DNA of 9,646 nt from Methanobacteriota archaeon (GTDB taxonomy: Archaea; JAADCQ01; Methanopyri; Methanopyrales; Methanopyraceae), in NCBI GenBank assembly GCA_027064425.1, contig JAMOPO010000035.1, positions 1 through 9,646 on the forward strand. The letters are read 5' to 3'. The position numbers and the translations under genes were made by a program. Shown here piece after piece: positions 1 through 6,631 of this stretch. Each line of letters opens with the position of its first letter. Within the stretch, counting starts at the first letter, position 1. The notes under the pieces were generated by a model. That model saw only the letters and a list, made by a program, of their open reading frames with translations. It ran no database searches and was not told where the DNA came from.

Positions 1-6
1 GAGCGC

Positions 7-948
7 TTGATGTGGGTCCTGGTCTCGCTCCTCGTGATGTGCCAGCCCGCGGGAGCGTTATCCTTTGGCCATCACGCCAAGGACACCCCGCCCTGGGTAC
101 GCAGCGATGAGTCCGCGCGTCAGGGTCATCCCTTCGTTGAACACCCTACCCTGACCGGGGACCGGTTCCTCCTAGTGGCACCACTCTGGCGGGAGGATGA
201 TCATTACCGAGCCATCCTGGGCGTGTACGGGGTGGGCGAGCTAGTCCTGCTCCAAGGGACGCGGGTGCACCGGGTGCTGGTTCCACGAACGGTGACCAGG
301 GTCGAGGGCCGGGTGATCACGCGCGGCCCGTGGCGCGAGGTGCGATACTCACTGCAGGCGTCGGGCGAGCTCCTCCGGCTCCAACCTGAGGAAACCGTGG
401 ATCGCACGTTCGCGGTGGAGGCGAGCCTGCCATCCCGCGATGGGTGGATTCGAGTCGCGCTGGCGCCGGGGAACTGGATCGTCGCCCTCGGCTTGACCAT
501 GGACTTCAACGTGCTCACGCTGGACGGGAGGGTCCTGTTCCGGGGTCGGCACCCGTACGATGAGGTCGAGTACGACCTGCCGGACGGCGTGCACTTAGCT
601 TTCTGGTGCGGATATTACGCGCTGGACCTGCGGGGGAGCCTGTCCCCGATTGACATCCCGGGCAAGGTGGGTCTCACGCTCCCGGAGCGGTTCGACCCGC
701 GGTGGCAGTACGAGCACGGGGTGTTCTACGGGTACTGCACGGTGCTCGAGGTGAGGACTGGGAAGCCGTTGATCCTGGAGTTCAAGGCGCCGGAGCCGGG
801 CGCACGCATCCCAAACCTTTACGGTGTATTGGTTCCCAAGCTGGTTACGGACGACTACATAAGCCGGCACACTCCCTGGTGGAAGGGCATCTACCTTCCC
901 GTCCTCCCAATCCCACCGGTACCGAGAAAGAGGAGTCGACACGGTTAG
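7..948 (+). CDS. Secreted protein of unknown function
   Basis: I do not recognise the family. The frame is open from base 1, so the true start may lie before the window; inside it the candidates are TTG at 7 and ATG at 10. The N-terminus is a short hydrophobic run (WVLVSLLVMCQPAGALS) typical of a signal peptide, with likely cleavage near AGA or ALS, so the product is probably exported. It lacks a basic residue before this run, which also hints at a start further upstream. The mature part (about 290 residues) alternates short hydrophobic and charged strands, suggesting a beta-rich fold, and no further membrane segment is evident. A C-terminal block (FDPRWQYE, FYGYCT, LILEFKAP) recurs in the next ORF at 1080, so this gene has been duplicated in tandem. 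The tail is basic (PRKRSRHG). No catalytic motif is visible. I am confident it is a gene and have no function to offer. Confidence 0.8.
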   Translation: MMWVLVSLLVMCQPAGALSFGHHAKDTPPWVRSDESARQGHPFVEHPTLTGDRFLLVAPLWREDDHYRAILGVYGVGELVLLQGTRVHRVLVPRTVTRVEGRVITRGPWREVRYSLQASGELLRLQPEETVDRTFAVEASLPSRDGWIRVALAPGNWIVALGLTMDFNVLTLDGRVLFRGRHPYDEVEYDLPDGVHLAFWCGYYALDLRGSLSPIDIPGKVGLTLPERFDPRWQYEHGVFYGYCTVLEVRTGKPLILEFKAPEPGARIPNLYGVLVPKLVTDDYISRHTPWWKGIYLPVLPIPPVPRKRSRHG

Positions 949-1079
949 GGGAGGGCGGATGAAAGCGGTCTTGTTACGCCCCGCCTAACCTCCACCATCT
1001 TTTCACTCGATTAACCCGGGACTAGGACCCGAAGGGCTCGGGGCGTTGATCGTCGCAACCGCGTCACTTCGGAGCGAAC

Positions 1080-1400
1080 GTGGACTTCGTGTTCGACCCG
1101 CGGGCCCAGTACGAGGAGCGGGCGTTCTACGGGCCCTGCACGCTCCTACGACTAGACGCTAAAACCCCAGTAATCCTGGAGTTCAAGACGCCGAAGCTCG
1201 GGGCCGAAGCGTTCGACTACGTGGGAATGGCCTGGGAGGACGCTCGCGGTTTCTACTCTCGCAAGTACTTCGAAAAACACCACTGGAAGAGTCATTACAA
1301 GCCCGATACCACGCTCGCCCTCCTAGGCTGGTTACTCCCACTTCCCTCGAGGTATCGGGTCAAAGGGAGAGCGTCCCGCGGGCACTCAGCACGCGCCTAA
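1080..1400 (+). CDS. Truncated tandem paralogue of the upstream secreted protein
   Basis: This 106-residue ORF begins at GTG. It matches the C-terminal third of the protein ending at 948: FDPR.QYE, FYG.CT.L, P.ILEFK.P and GA occur in the same order and spacing, about 24 identities over roughly 42 residues by eye, followed by a similar aromatic and basic tail. It has no signal peptide and lacks the first 220 or so residues of its neighbour. An in-frame TGA lies at 1047-1049, and I see no strong ribosome binding site before the GTG. It is best read as the surviving 3' end of a duplicated gene whose 5' part was lost. The remaining frame has no internal stop, so translation of a small protein is possible. 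The 131-base gap before it holds no other gene. Confidence 0.5.
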   Translation: MDFVFDPRAQYEERAFYGPCTLLRLDAKTPVILEFKTPKLGAEAFDYVGMAWEDARGFYSRKYFEKHHWKSHYKPDTTLALLGWLLPLPSRYRVKGRASRGHSARA

Positions 1401-1410
1401 CCCCCACACC

Positions 1411-1801
1411 CTTCTTCGGGAACTCTGGGAGGCCGCGCTGGCATCGTTCCGGGTGGTGTCGGACGCGCCGCCGAGATCGACACCTTGGCTGAGGCTCGGG
1501 GCGTGCGGGTTCCGTGGTGCGGTACCCGGCACCCTCGAGGCGTTCTACTGGGAGTTAACGGGGGCGTAGTGGTGTCATTACGGGTCGTGGAGGTGGTCGA
1601 GTTCTACCGGTCGGCGTTCGAGGGGTGCGTCGATGGGAGTGGTATCCACCCTCGGCGAGCTGGTGACGTCGGCACTGCCCACCACCGTGCACGACCTGTT
1701 CCAACAACCTCGTCCCGGAGTTACGAGAGTCCAAATCCTGCCTGGTCCGCTTCTTCATGAGGCACGTGAAGGAGGGTGATAGCATCGCACTCCCGGGTTA
1801 G
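1411..1801 (+). pseudogene. Decayed gene spread over three frames
   Basis: Coding-like peptides follow one another in different plus frames. One frame, open from about 1327, reads ELWEAALASFRVV then LEAFYWELTGA and stops at TAG 1567-1569. The next frame carries VVSLRVVEVVEFYRSAFEGC around 1569-1640. A third segment starts at ATG 1633 (MGVVSTLGELVTSALPTTV), and after about 1703 the best frame reads NNLVPELRESKSCLVRFF and MRHVKEGDSIALPG to TAG 1799-1801. Joining them needs at least three frameshifts. I do not recognise the family. The alternative is chance coding appearance in GC-rich DNA, but the consecutive order and the natural-looking end make a broken gene more likely. Confidence 0.45.
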
Positions 1802-1874
1802 GTAGGCCCGCCGTTATTCGATCTCACAACCCGCGGGCGGAGGAGACATCCTAACCCGCGAGACCGGAACGGCG

Positions 1875-2435
1875 TCATCGTCCAGGACACTTACCACACT
1901 GGAGGCGGGAACCCCGGGACTCATCACCACCCGAGACGCGACGCTCCCAGTCGTGCGCGACCCAGTCCGGATACTCGTAGTACGTGCCCCTCGCGACCCC
2001 GAAAGGAAGACTCACTCCCAGGGCGCACGCGTCCTGAACATCCTCACGCACCTCGCCCAATAACACGCACGCACCCTCGGGCAACGGACCGTCCTCGAGG
2101 AACATCGAGCCCTCGGTCACCGAGAACCCCTCCGGATCCGGCACGAGGAGCACGACCTCCACGCCCGGTGGACCCTCGACCCTCAGGACGCCGTCGCGCC
2201 ACTCGGACCGCGCCTCGTACAACCGCCGGAAGAACCGCCCGAACGTACCCGGCAGGTCCCCGGAGGCCACCTCGACCCGGCGGTCGCCCCGGAGCCCGAA
2301 GACGACCCCCTCGTCCAACTCGGGAGTGCAGAGGACCGCGGTCGTGACAGGGTGTGATGGGAAGCGCACGAGGTTCACCGCGAGCGTGGAGCTCAGGATC
2401 AGTAGGAGGAGTATGAGGACGAAGAGTTTCAACAC
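1875..2435 (-). CDS. Small signal-anchored protein of unknown function
   Basis: The 186-residue product starts at GTG 2435-2433, preceded on its strand by a purine-rich GGTAGGGGAAA that could serve as ribosome binding site. Residues 3-20 (KLFVLILLLLILSSTLAV) form a strong hydrophobic signal peptide or N-terminal membrane anchor, so the remainder is probably outside the cell. The body is compact and acidic, with strand-like stretches (VEVVLLVPDPEG, ACVLLGEV) and an aromatic end (YYEYPDWVAHDWERRV). It has several cysteines, including CGKC near the C-terminus. The last 20 residues look less natural than an overlapping frame that begins with ATG 1924 and ends at TAA 1814-1816, so a late frameshift is possible. 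Family unknown. It follows the large membrane protein gene on the same strand but is separated by about 600 bases, so co-transcription is not evident. Confidence 0.75.
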   Translation of the reverse strand: MLKLFVLILLLLILSSTLAVNLVRFPSHPVTTAVLCTPELDEGVVFGLRGDRRVEVASGDLPGTFGRFFRRLYEARSEWRDGVLRVEGPPGVEVVLLVPDPEGFSVTEGSMFLEDGPLPEGACVLLGEVREDVQDACALGVSLPFGVARGTYYEYPDWVAHDWERRVSGGDESRGSRLQCGKCPGR

Positions 2436-2440
2436 GGTGG

Positions 2441-3000
2441 GTTTCCCCTACCGGTGACGTGGTATGGGAGAGATCCGGTAGGAACTGCGGAGTGACGGGC
2501 GGACCCCCTCGGGGTAGCGCGAGGTCCCGGGTTCTCTCGGGGATGTAGTGTAAGGGACCGGAGTACACGACCGTGATCGGGCGCCCACGCGATCCCGGCC
2601 GACGGCGTTGAGGTTCATCGGTTGGTGTGACACGCTTTACTCAGGGTTACGGATGAGCGCCGGAAACACCTCGGGGGGCGCCGGTCACAGGGGCGGCACC
2701 TTTCGGCACGGCTCCCTGCACGGTGTCGCACGAGCCCACGTGATGTGGCGTTAGTAGTCTCCTCCAGCGCGCGATGAGCGTGCGGAGACGGTAGCGATCA
2801 CCCGCGATCATGTGGTCATGATCGTGGTGTCGCGTCCGGCACGATCGTGGGGGCAGCGTTTTCTTCCGTGCGGGCCCGCACGATGGCGACGGAATCCCCG
2901 GACCGTCGGGAGCGGGGCTCGGGAATCGGTCGCACTACTCGGGGAGGAGAGCGTGATCGTCGTCGCGCGACCTCCAACCGCTTCCGTCAGGCGCTGAGAT
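2441..3000 (-). pseudogene. Coding-like remnants between two minus-strand genes
   Basis: This stretch of nearly 600 bases has no convincing intact gene. On the minus strand, successive coding-like pieces sit in different frames. SGDSVAIVRARTEENAAP and TIVPDATPRS lie around 2900-2817. A 54-residue ORF runs from ATG 2811 to TAA 2647 and includes GDRYRLRTLIARWRRLL. A third piece, PITVVYSGPLHYIPERTRDL, lies around 2580-2520 in a frame that then runs on into the neighbouring gene. The order suggests one or two decayed genes. The basic, helical RYRLRTLIARWRRLL segment resembles nothing I can name. In GC-rich DNA such fragments can arise by chance, so this is a weak call. Confidence 0.3.
2805..2824. 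repeat. Perfect palindrome with 8-bp arms
   Basis: CGATCATG, a four-base spacer TGGT, and CATGATCG form an exact inverted repeat. A further GCGATCA lies 10 bases to the left of the left arm's copy (2794-2800 and 2804-2810), and CGATCGTGG follows at 2842-2850, echoing TGATCGTGG at 2819-2827. Such a cluster could be a protein-binding operator or simple repetition. No gene start is close enough to assign a target: the next gene on the minus strand starts at 2435. Confidence 0.5.
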
Positions 3001-3030
3001 GGTTCCGGGTAAGGCGCTCGAGGGGCGTGG

Positions 3031-5079
3031 TCAAGGTGCTCGGGCGGGCCGGGAGGTCTGCAGGGCTTGCCCGAGGTTCGGTGCGCCTCCCGGTCCCGGC
3101 CCGACCTCGACGATGACCCTGAACTCCGTCCTCGTCCCCTCGAGGAGGAGTATCGGGGTCAGGAGTAGTGCTACCAGGTGTTCGAGGGCGGATGGGAGTG
3201 CCAGGAGAGCGGCGATGGAGTCGGGGATGGGTAGGTAAAACCCTAGGACGGGTAGGAGTAGAAGGAGGGCGTTCGCGAGCCCCATGGGGAGCGATTGGGA
3301 GAGCGGTTCGAGGATGAAGGTTCGGATGTCGTCCAGCAGGCCGGCCAGTGCCTCCCATGGTGGTTCGTCGAAGAGGGAGTAGAGGTAGGGGAGGGAGAAC
3401 AGGCAGAGTGGTAGGTTGATGCCGATCGCGCCGAGGAACAGGTAGGCCGTGAGCCACGGCCATTCTCGGAGGGCGCGCTCGAGGTACCAGGTGGGTGGGG
3501 TGGTGAGGACGAGGTGAGGCACCTCCCAGATGGGGGTGGACCAGTACCGTCGCCTCTCGTGGCTCCAGCGCTCGTCGAAGATCCACTGGACGAGCTTGGC
3601 TAGCGCCCCGACGAGCGGTAACGGTAATCCCGTCCCGGCGGCGATGAGTCGCGCGCCCCATAGGCCGAGGGGTAGGGTGGCGAAGCCGGGTTCGGGACCG
3701 ACGTCGACGCCGAGGGTTGCTAGCGTGGCGACTCCGAGGTAGTGGCGGGCGGCGAGCGTGGTCAGGCAGGCGGCGAGGCCGACGAGCGCGTACTCGGGTG
3801 GGAGCCTGGGCACGGTAAAGGGTCGGTTGAGGACCTCGTCCGGAACGTTCAGGAGGTGGTTCAGCACGCGTACCAGGTTGATCGTGGAAAAGGTTAGCAG
3901 TTGCAGGATGATATCTTCGGCGGACGGCAGTAGATCGGGGGCGTAGATGTGGACGGGGAGTACGTACCGGATCGTGCCGGTTGGGGTCTCGAGGGTGAAC
4001 GGGATGTCGATCTCGCCAGGGTGTACCTCGGGCTCGAGGAACCTCACGCTCGGGGACTGCTTGGTAACCTTCGAGGTGACCTCAACCTGGACGTACCGCG
4101 GGCCGAAGAGATGCAGGACGGCCGGACCGGGCCTGATCTCGTACTCGGAGCGCGCCACCAGCCTCTCACCGTCGTAAACTTCAATCCGCACGCGGAAGGG
4201 TTCGGGAGGGAGGGTGAGGCGGAGGTAGTTCCAGCGTCCGAGCTCGAAGGTGCCCTCCGGCGTCTCGAAGACCACGCGAACCCGCTCGTTGGTCTCCCGC
4301 CAGTCCTCGCACAGCAGGCTCGCGTGTACGTTAATCTTACTAACAGGCACGCGAAGCACGACGTCTGCGAGAGGTCGGGGTAGGCCTGCCGCCGCTGACC
4401 CCGTGATGACGGCGATCAGGTTTAACGGTGCGTGTTCCACGTGCGCCTTGAAATTGACGTGGTAATCGCCCTTCTTATCGTGGACGATTACGTTACCGTT
4501 CACCCAGTAAAGGAAGTCAGCCACCCACTGGTTCCCGAACCATCGCTTCGCGCTTTCCACCTTAGCACCGGGTCGGAGGGTGACTTCCACGGTCCTCCCG
4601 TCGATCGTCCGCACGACTCTAAGTGGTTCCTTTAGTTCCCACGTGCTACTTTTATCATCTTTCTTATTGGATTTAAGCCTGACAGCTTCACCGTTGAACT
4701 CGATGAGGATACCTCGGCCTGGGATCACGCGTATGAGGGTATCTTTATCCAGCAACAACTGGTTCTTGTAGCGTACGGTCACCTTCACGGCGAGCTTGTT
4801 TATGGTACGACTGACGCAATTCTTGCTAACCTTCGTTTCCCCGAGGGCATCGTGTCTACCGTCCCAACAACAACTCGCGATCACGTGCCCCTGATCGTCG
4901 TAAACCTCGACGCCTACGAGCAGGTCCTTGCACGCTTCGTAATCCCCGTTAGCTCTTACCTTGGTCTCGACGTCGGTTAAATTATCCGCAACCGCTCCGA
5001 TTGTGACCGTGCTTACCAGGGCAATCAGCGGCAAGCTCAGCAACGGAAGGCGAACGGCGCATTTTACACTCCCAGCCAC
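3031..5079 (-). CDS. Large secreted-ectodomain, multi-pass membrane protein (paralogue A)
   Basis: I chose GTG 5079-5077 (682 residues) because it puts a signal peptide at the N-terminus: basic MAGSVKCAVR, then LPLLSLPLIALVSTVTIGA, cleaved near AVA|D. The paralogue at 6632 has the same layout. The frame stays open upstream to ATG 5391, which would add 104 residues before the signal. After the signal comes an ectodomain of about 400 residues with cysteines near 50, 70 and 88, two similar strand motifs (VGVEVYD near 55, VRIEVYD near 297) and ETPEG/ETPTG turns, suggesting repeated beta-sandwich modules. From about 430 the chain becomes membranous, with hydrophobic blocks near 430-456, 469-501, 542-570, 597-618 and 622-648, then a short tail. 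I know no characterised family and see no catalytic motif. The layout suggests a surface receptor, adhesin or transport-associated protein, which is inference only. Confidence 0.85.
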   Translation of the reverse strand: MAGSVKCAVRLPLLSLPLIALVSTVTIGAVADNLTDVETKVRANGDYEACKDLLVGVEVYDDQGHVIASCCWDGRHDALGETKVSKNCVSRTINKLAVKVTVRYKNQLLLDKDTLIRVIPGRGILIEFNGEAVRLKSNKKDDKSSTWELKEPLRVVRTIDGRTVEVTLRPGAKVESAKRWFGNQWVADFLYWVNGNVIVHDKKGDYHVNFKAHVEHAPLNLIAVITGSAAAGLPRPLADVVLRVPVSKINVHASLLCEDWRETNERVRVVFETPEGTFELGRWNYLRLTLPPEPFRVRIEVYDGERLVARSEYEIRPGPAVLHLFGPRYVQVEVTSKVTKQSPSVRFLEPEVHPGEIDIPFTLETPTGTIRYVLPVHIYAPDLLPSAEDIILQLLTFSTINLVRVLNHLLNVPDEVLNRPFTVPRLPPEYALVGLAACLTTLAARHYLGVATLATLGVDVGPEPGFATLPLGLWGARLIAAGTGLPLPLVGALAKLVQWIFDERWSHERRRYWSTPIWEVPHLVLTTPPTWYLERALREWPWLTAYLFLGAIGINLPLCLFSLPYLYSLFDEPPWEALAGLLDDIRTFILEPLSQSLPMGLANALLLLLPVLGFYLPIPDSIAALLALPSALEHLVALLLTPILLLEGTRTEFRVIVEVGPGPGGAPNLGQALQTSRPARAP
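3707..3782 (-). repeat. 76-bp perfect inverted copy, left arm
   Basis: Read on the minus strand, these 76 bases are identical, including every synonymous position, to 7959-8034 on the plus strand. They encode the first hydrophobic block of the membrane half (LAACLTTLAARHYLGVATLA) in the same codon frame in both genes. Flanking sequence is similar but carries many silent and amino-acid changes, so this tract appears recently homogenised. Confidence 0.9.
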
Positions 5080-5138
5080 GGGTTCCCGCCCCGACAAGAC
5101 GTAATTCGCGGGCCGACAGGGTAGCCGGCTGAGGGTCT

Positions 5139-5146
5139 GCTTAAGC
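5139..5146 (-). promoter_or_regulatory. Possible promoter element of paralogue A
   Basis: GCTTAAGC lies about 60 bases upstream of the GTG at 5079. A related CGTTAAGC lies about 54 bases upstream of the paralogue's ATG at 6632. A shared A/T core in otherwise GC-rich upstream DNA could be the TATA-like element. No start-site data exist and the motif is short. Confidence 0.25.
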
Positions 5147-5430
5147 GTTATGACTATCCTCCACCCAGCAAATACCACGGAACTCGGTCTCTCGACGGCG
5201 TGCCGGAGGGCGTCGAGGGCTTGATTCGGCGGCTCCTCGTGCTCGCTGGAGGCTTCGGTGACACCGTGGGACGGTGCGCCCAGCTCCTCACCAGCACGGA
5301 AGGGGAGCGTCTTCGGCGGGGTCGTTGGCGGTGAGGTGCGACGGTGCGATCTCCAGCGCACTCTGGCACTCTCGGCCGGAGTGGTTCGCATTGGGCGTCG
5401 CCGTGATGCCGGGAGGGTGTTGGGTCCTGT

Positions 5431-6310
5431 TCAAACCTTAAGAGTGGGGCACGCGCCACCAGACCCCCGCGCTCGGGGGGTTGTGTGCGCCCGCTGGTGA
5501 CGGGCTAAAGTGTCGAGCTCGCCGTTCGCCGAGACGGGACGTGATGTCTCCTTCTCGCGCCCGAAGGCCCCGCGAAGCGGTCGGCGGCCCGGTTCCGGGT
5601 CTCGGTCGAGCGCGTGGGATACTCTGCGGAACCTCCGGACCGCACCGCACCCACCGCGTTCCACGGGACGGCGGGCTTCGGAGCATCCTACCGCACGAGG
5701 TTGCACTCCCGGTGGCCCTTCCCCGATGCGAAGGGCATGCCGTAGCGGTGCTCGGAAGCGCTCCTCGGCACCGATGCCTGAGTGATCCAACCCGCGTGAT
5801 GTACTCTCGGTGGTCCTGTGCGTCTCGGGACGGATGGTTCGTGTTGGAGCCAGTGCCTGGGGGCTCGGGCGCGTACTCGCTCACGTCCACCGCGCTCACG
5901 CGCAGGGGACCGCCCGCGTGCCGGTCGCGGGCTCCCGGGCGGAACACCGCGATCGAGCCGCTCACGCTCACGACCGCGAGCCTTCCGCAACACACCATCC
6001 ACGAACGCGGGCGCCTCCGGCGGCAGGGAGGGCGGACCCTCACCCCCGGCATCATCTCCGCCAACGCTCCGCGCGGCACACTGAGCGCGCCCCGACTCGA
6101 ACCACGATCCGACCCCAACGCCCGCACCTTCACCACTTCGGAAACCTCTATGTTTCCTATCACTGCGCCGGAGGAAACGCGATACAGGGAATGCCGGCCG
6201 TCGGCCCAGACCGCGCTCGGAGTGACGGGGGAGCGTGCCCGGTGAGCCGACTCGGCCTTTAACTCCTCGAGGCGAGCGTCGCGGGCCCGTGCGGCGGCCG
6301 CCTTGCGTGA
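5431..6310 (-). pseudogene. Probable decayed gene between the divergent paralogues
   Basis: The interval between the two large genes has long open frames on both strands but none reads as a whole protein. On the minus strand, coding-like parts are RKAAAARARDARLEELKAES (helical, from about 6307), then GAVIGNIEVSEVVKVRALGS and GALSVPRGALAEMMPGVRV to about 6035. In a second frame follows PPSLPPEAPAFVDGVLRKA. Back in the first frame is LAVVSVSGSIAVFRPGARD, then LRVSAVDVSEYAPEPPG, ending near 5854. Beyond that, ASEHRYGMPFASGKGHREC (ending at TAG 5688) and FRAPLRHALRIGEGPPGVQ lie in other frames. Frames alternate, and the 373-residue open frame covering it (5438-6559) is Arg/Pro/Ser-rich at both ends. 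I take this as a broken minus-strand gene of unknown family, with low confidence. Confidence 0.3.
5464..5479. other. Short GC hairpin
   Basis: CCCCCG, loop CGCT, CGGGGG is an exact 6-bp stem. No T-run follows on either strand, so it is not a clear terminator. Confidence 0.3.
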
Positions 6311-6573
6311 CCGGGATCGCGAGGCTCGGAGCGGTGGCCGATCCTGGGTGGTGTCATCCGCGCCGGCCCGGTGCCGGCCTCGACTGGACCGCCCGGGAGG
6401 ACCTGGGGCGTGGCTGCTTGACAGGTCCTCGTTCGGCCGCGCAGGTGGGTGCCGGTATCGGGGTGCTCCCTGAGTTGGAGGCGCCTTTCTCGCCGTAGCC
6501 GGCCGCTCGTGTCCGGCCTCGCATGACGATAGTTTACCGGTGCAAGGAAACGGCCGCAACGCTCAAGTTACCG

Positions 6574-6580
6574 TTAAGCT
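6574..6580 (+). promoter_or_regulatory. Possible promoter element of paralogue B
   Basis: TTAAGCT sits about 54 bases before ATG 6632, in the same relative place as TTAAGC upstream of paralogue A. It is the most A/T-rich spot close to the start, apart from ATAGTTTACC near 6529. Assignment rests only on position and the shared core. Confidence 0.25.
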
Positions 6581-6631
6581 GGTCGCCTCGTGGGGAACCG
6601 GGGGTGCGGGCTCAAGACGGCGGGGGGCCGG

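Noticed and set aside
2521-2545. tRNA-like T-arm (GTCCCGGGTTCTCTCGG)
   Set aside because: The loop does not fit the T-loop consensus, and no acceptor, D-arm or anticodon arm surrounds it.
2044-2568. 174-residue minus-strand frame overlapping the small orphan
   Set aside because: It overlaps a better gene by about 390 bases, and its second half is Gly/Arg-rich shadow sequence; only its first 40 or so residues look coding.
2987-3661. 224-residue minus-strand Arg/Pro-rich frame
   Set aside because: It is a shadow of paralogue A, which has a conserved homologue in the window.
5481-6245. 254-residue plus-strand open frame
   Set aside because: The composition looks like an antisense shadow of GC-rich DNA, with no signal peptide, motif or ribosome binding site.
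5438-6559. 373-residue minus-strand open frame as an intact gene
   Set aside because: Long stretches at both ends are Arg/Pro/Ser-rich and unlike the neighbours, and plausible coding signal moves between frames within it.
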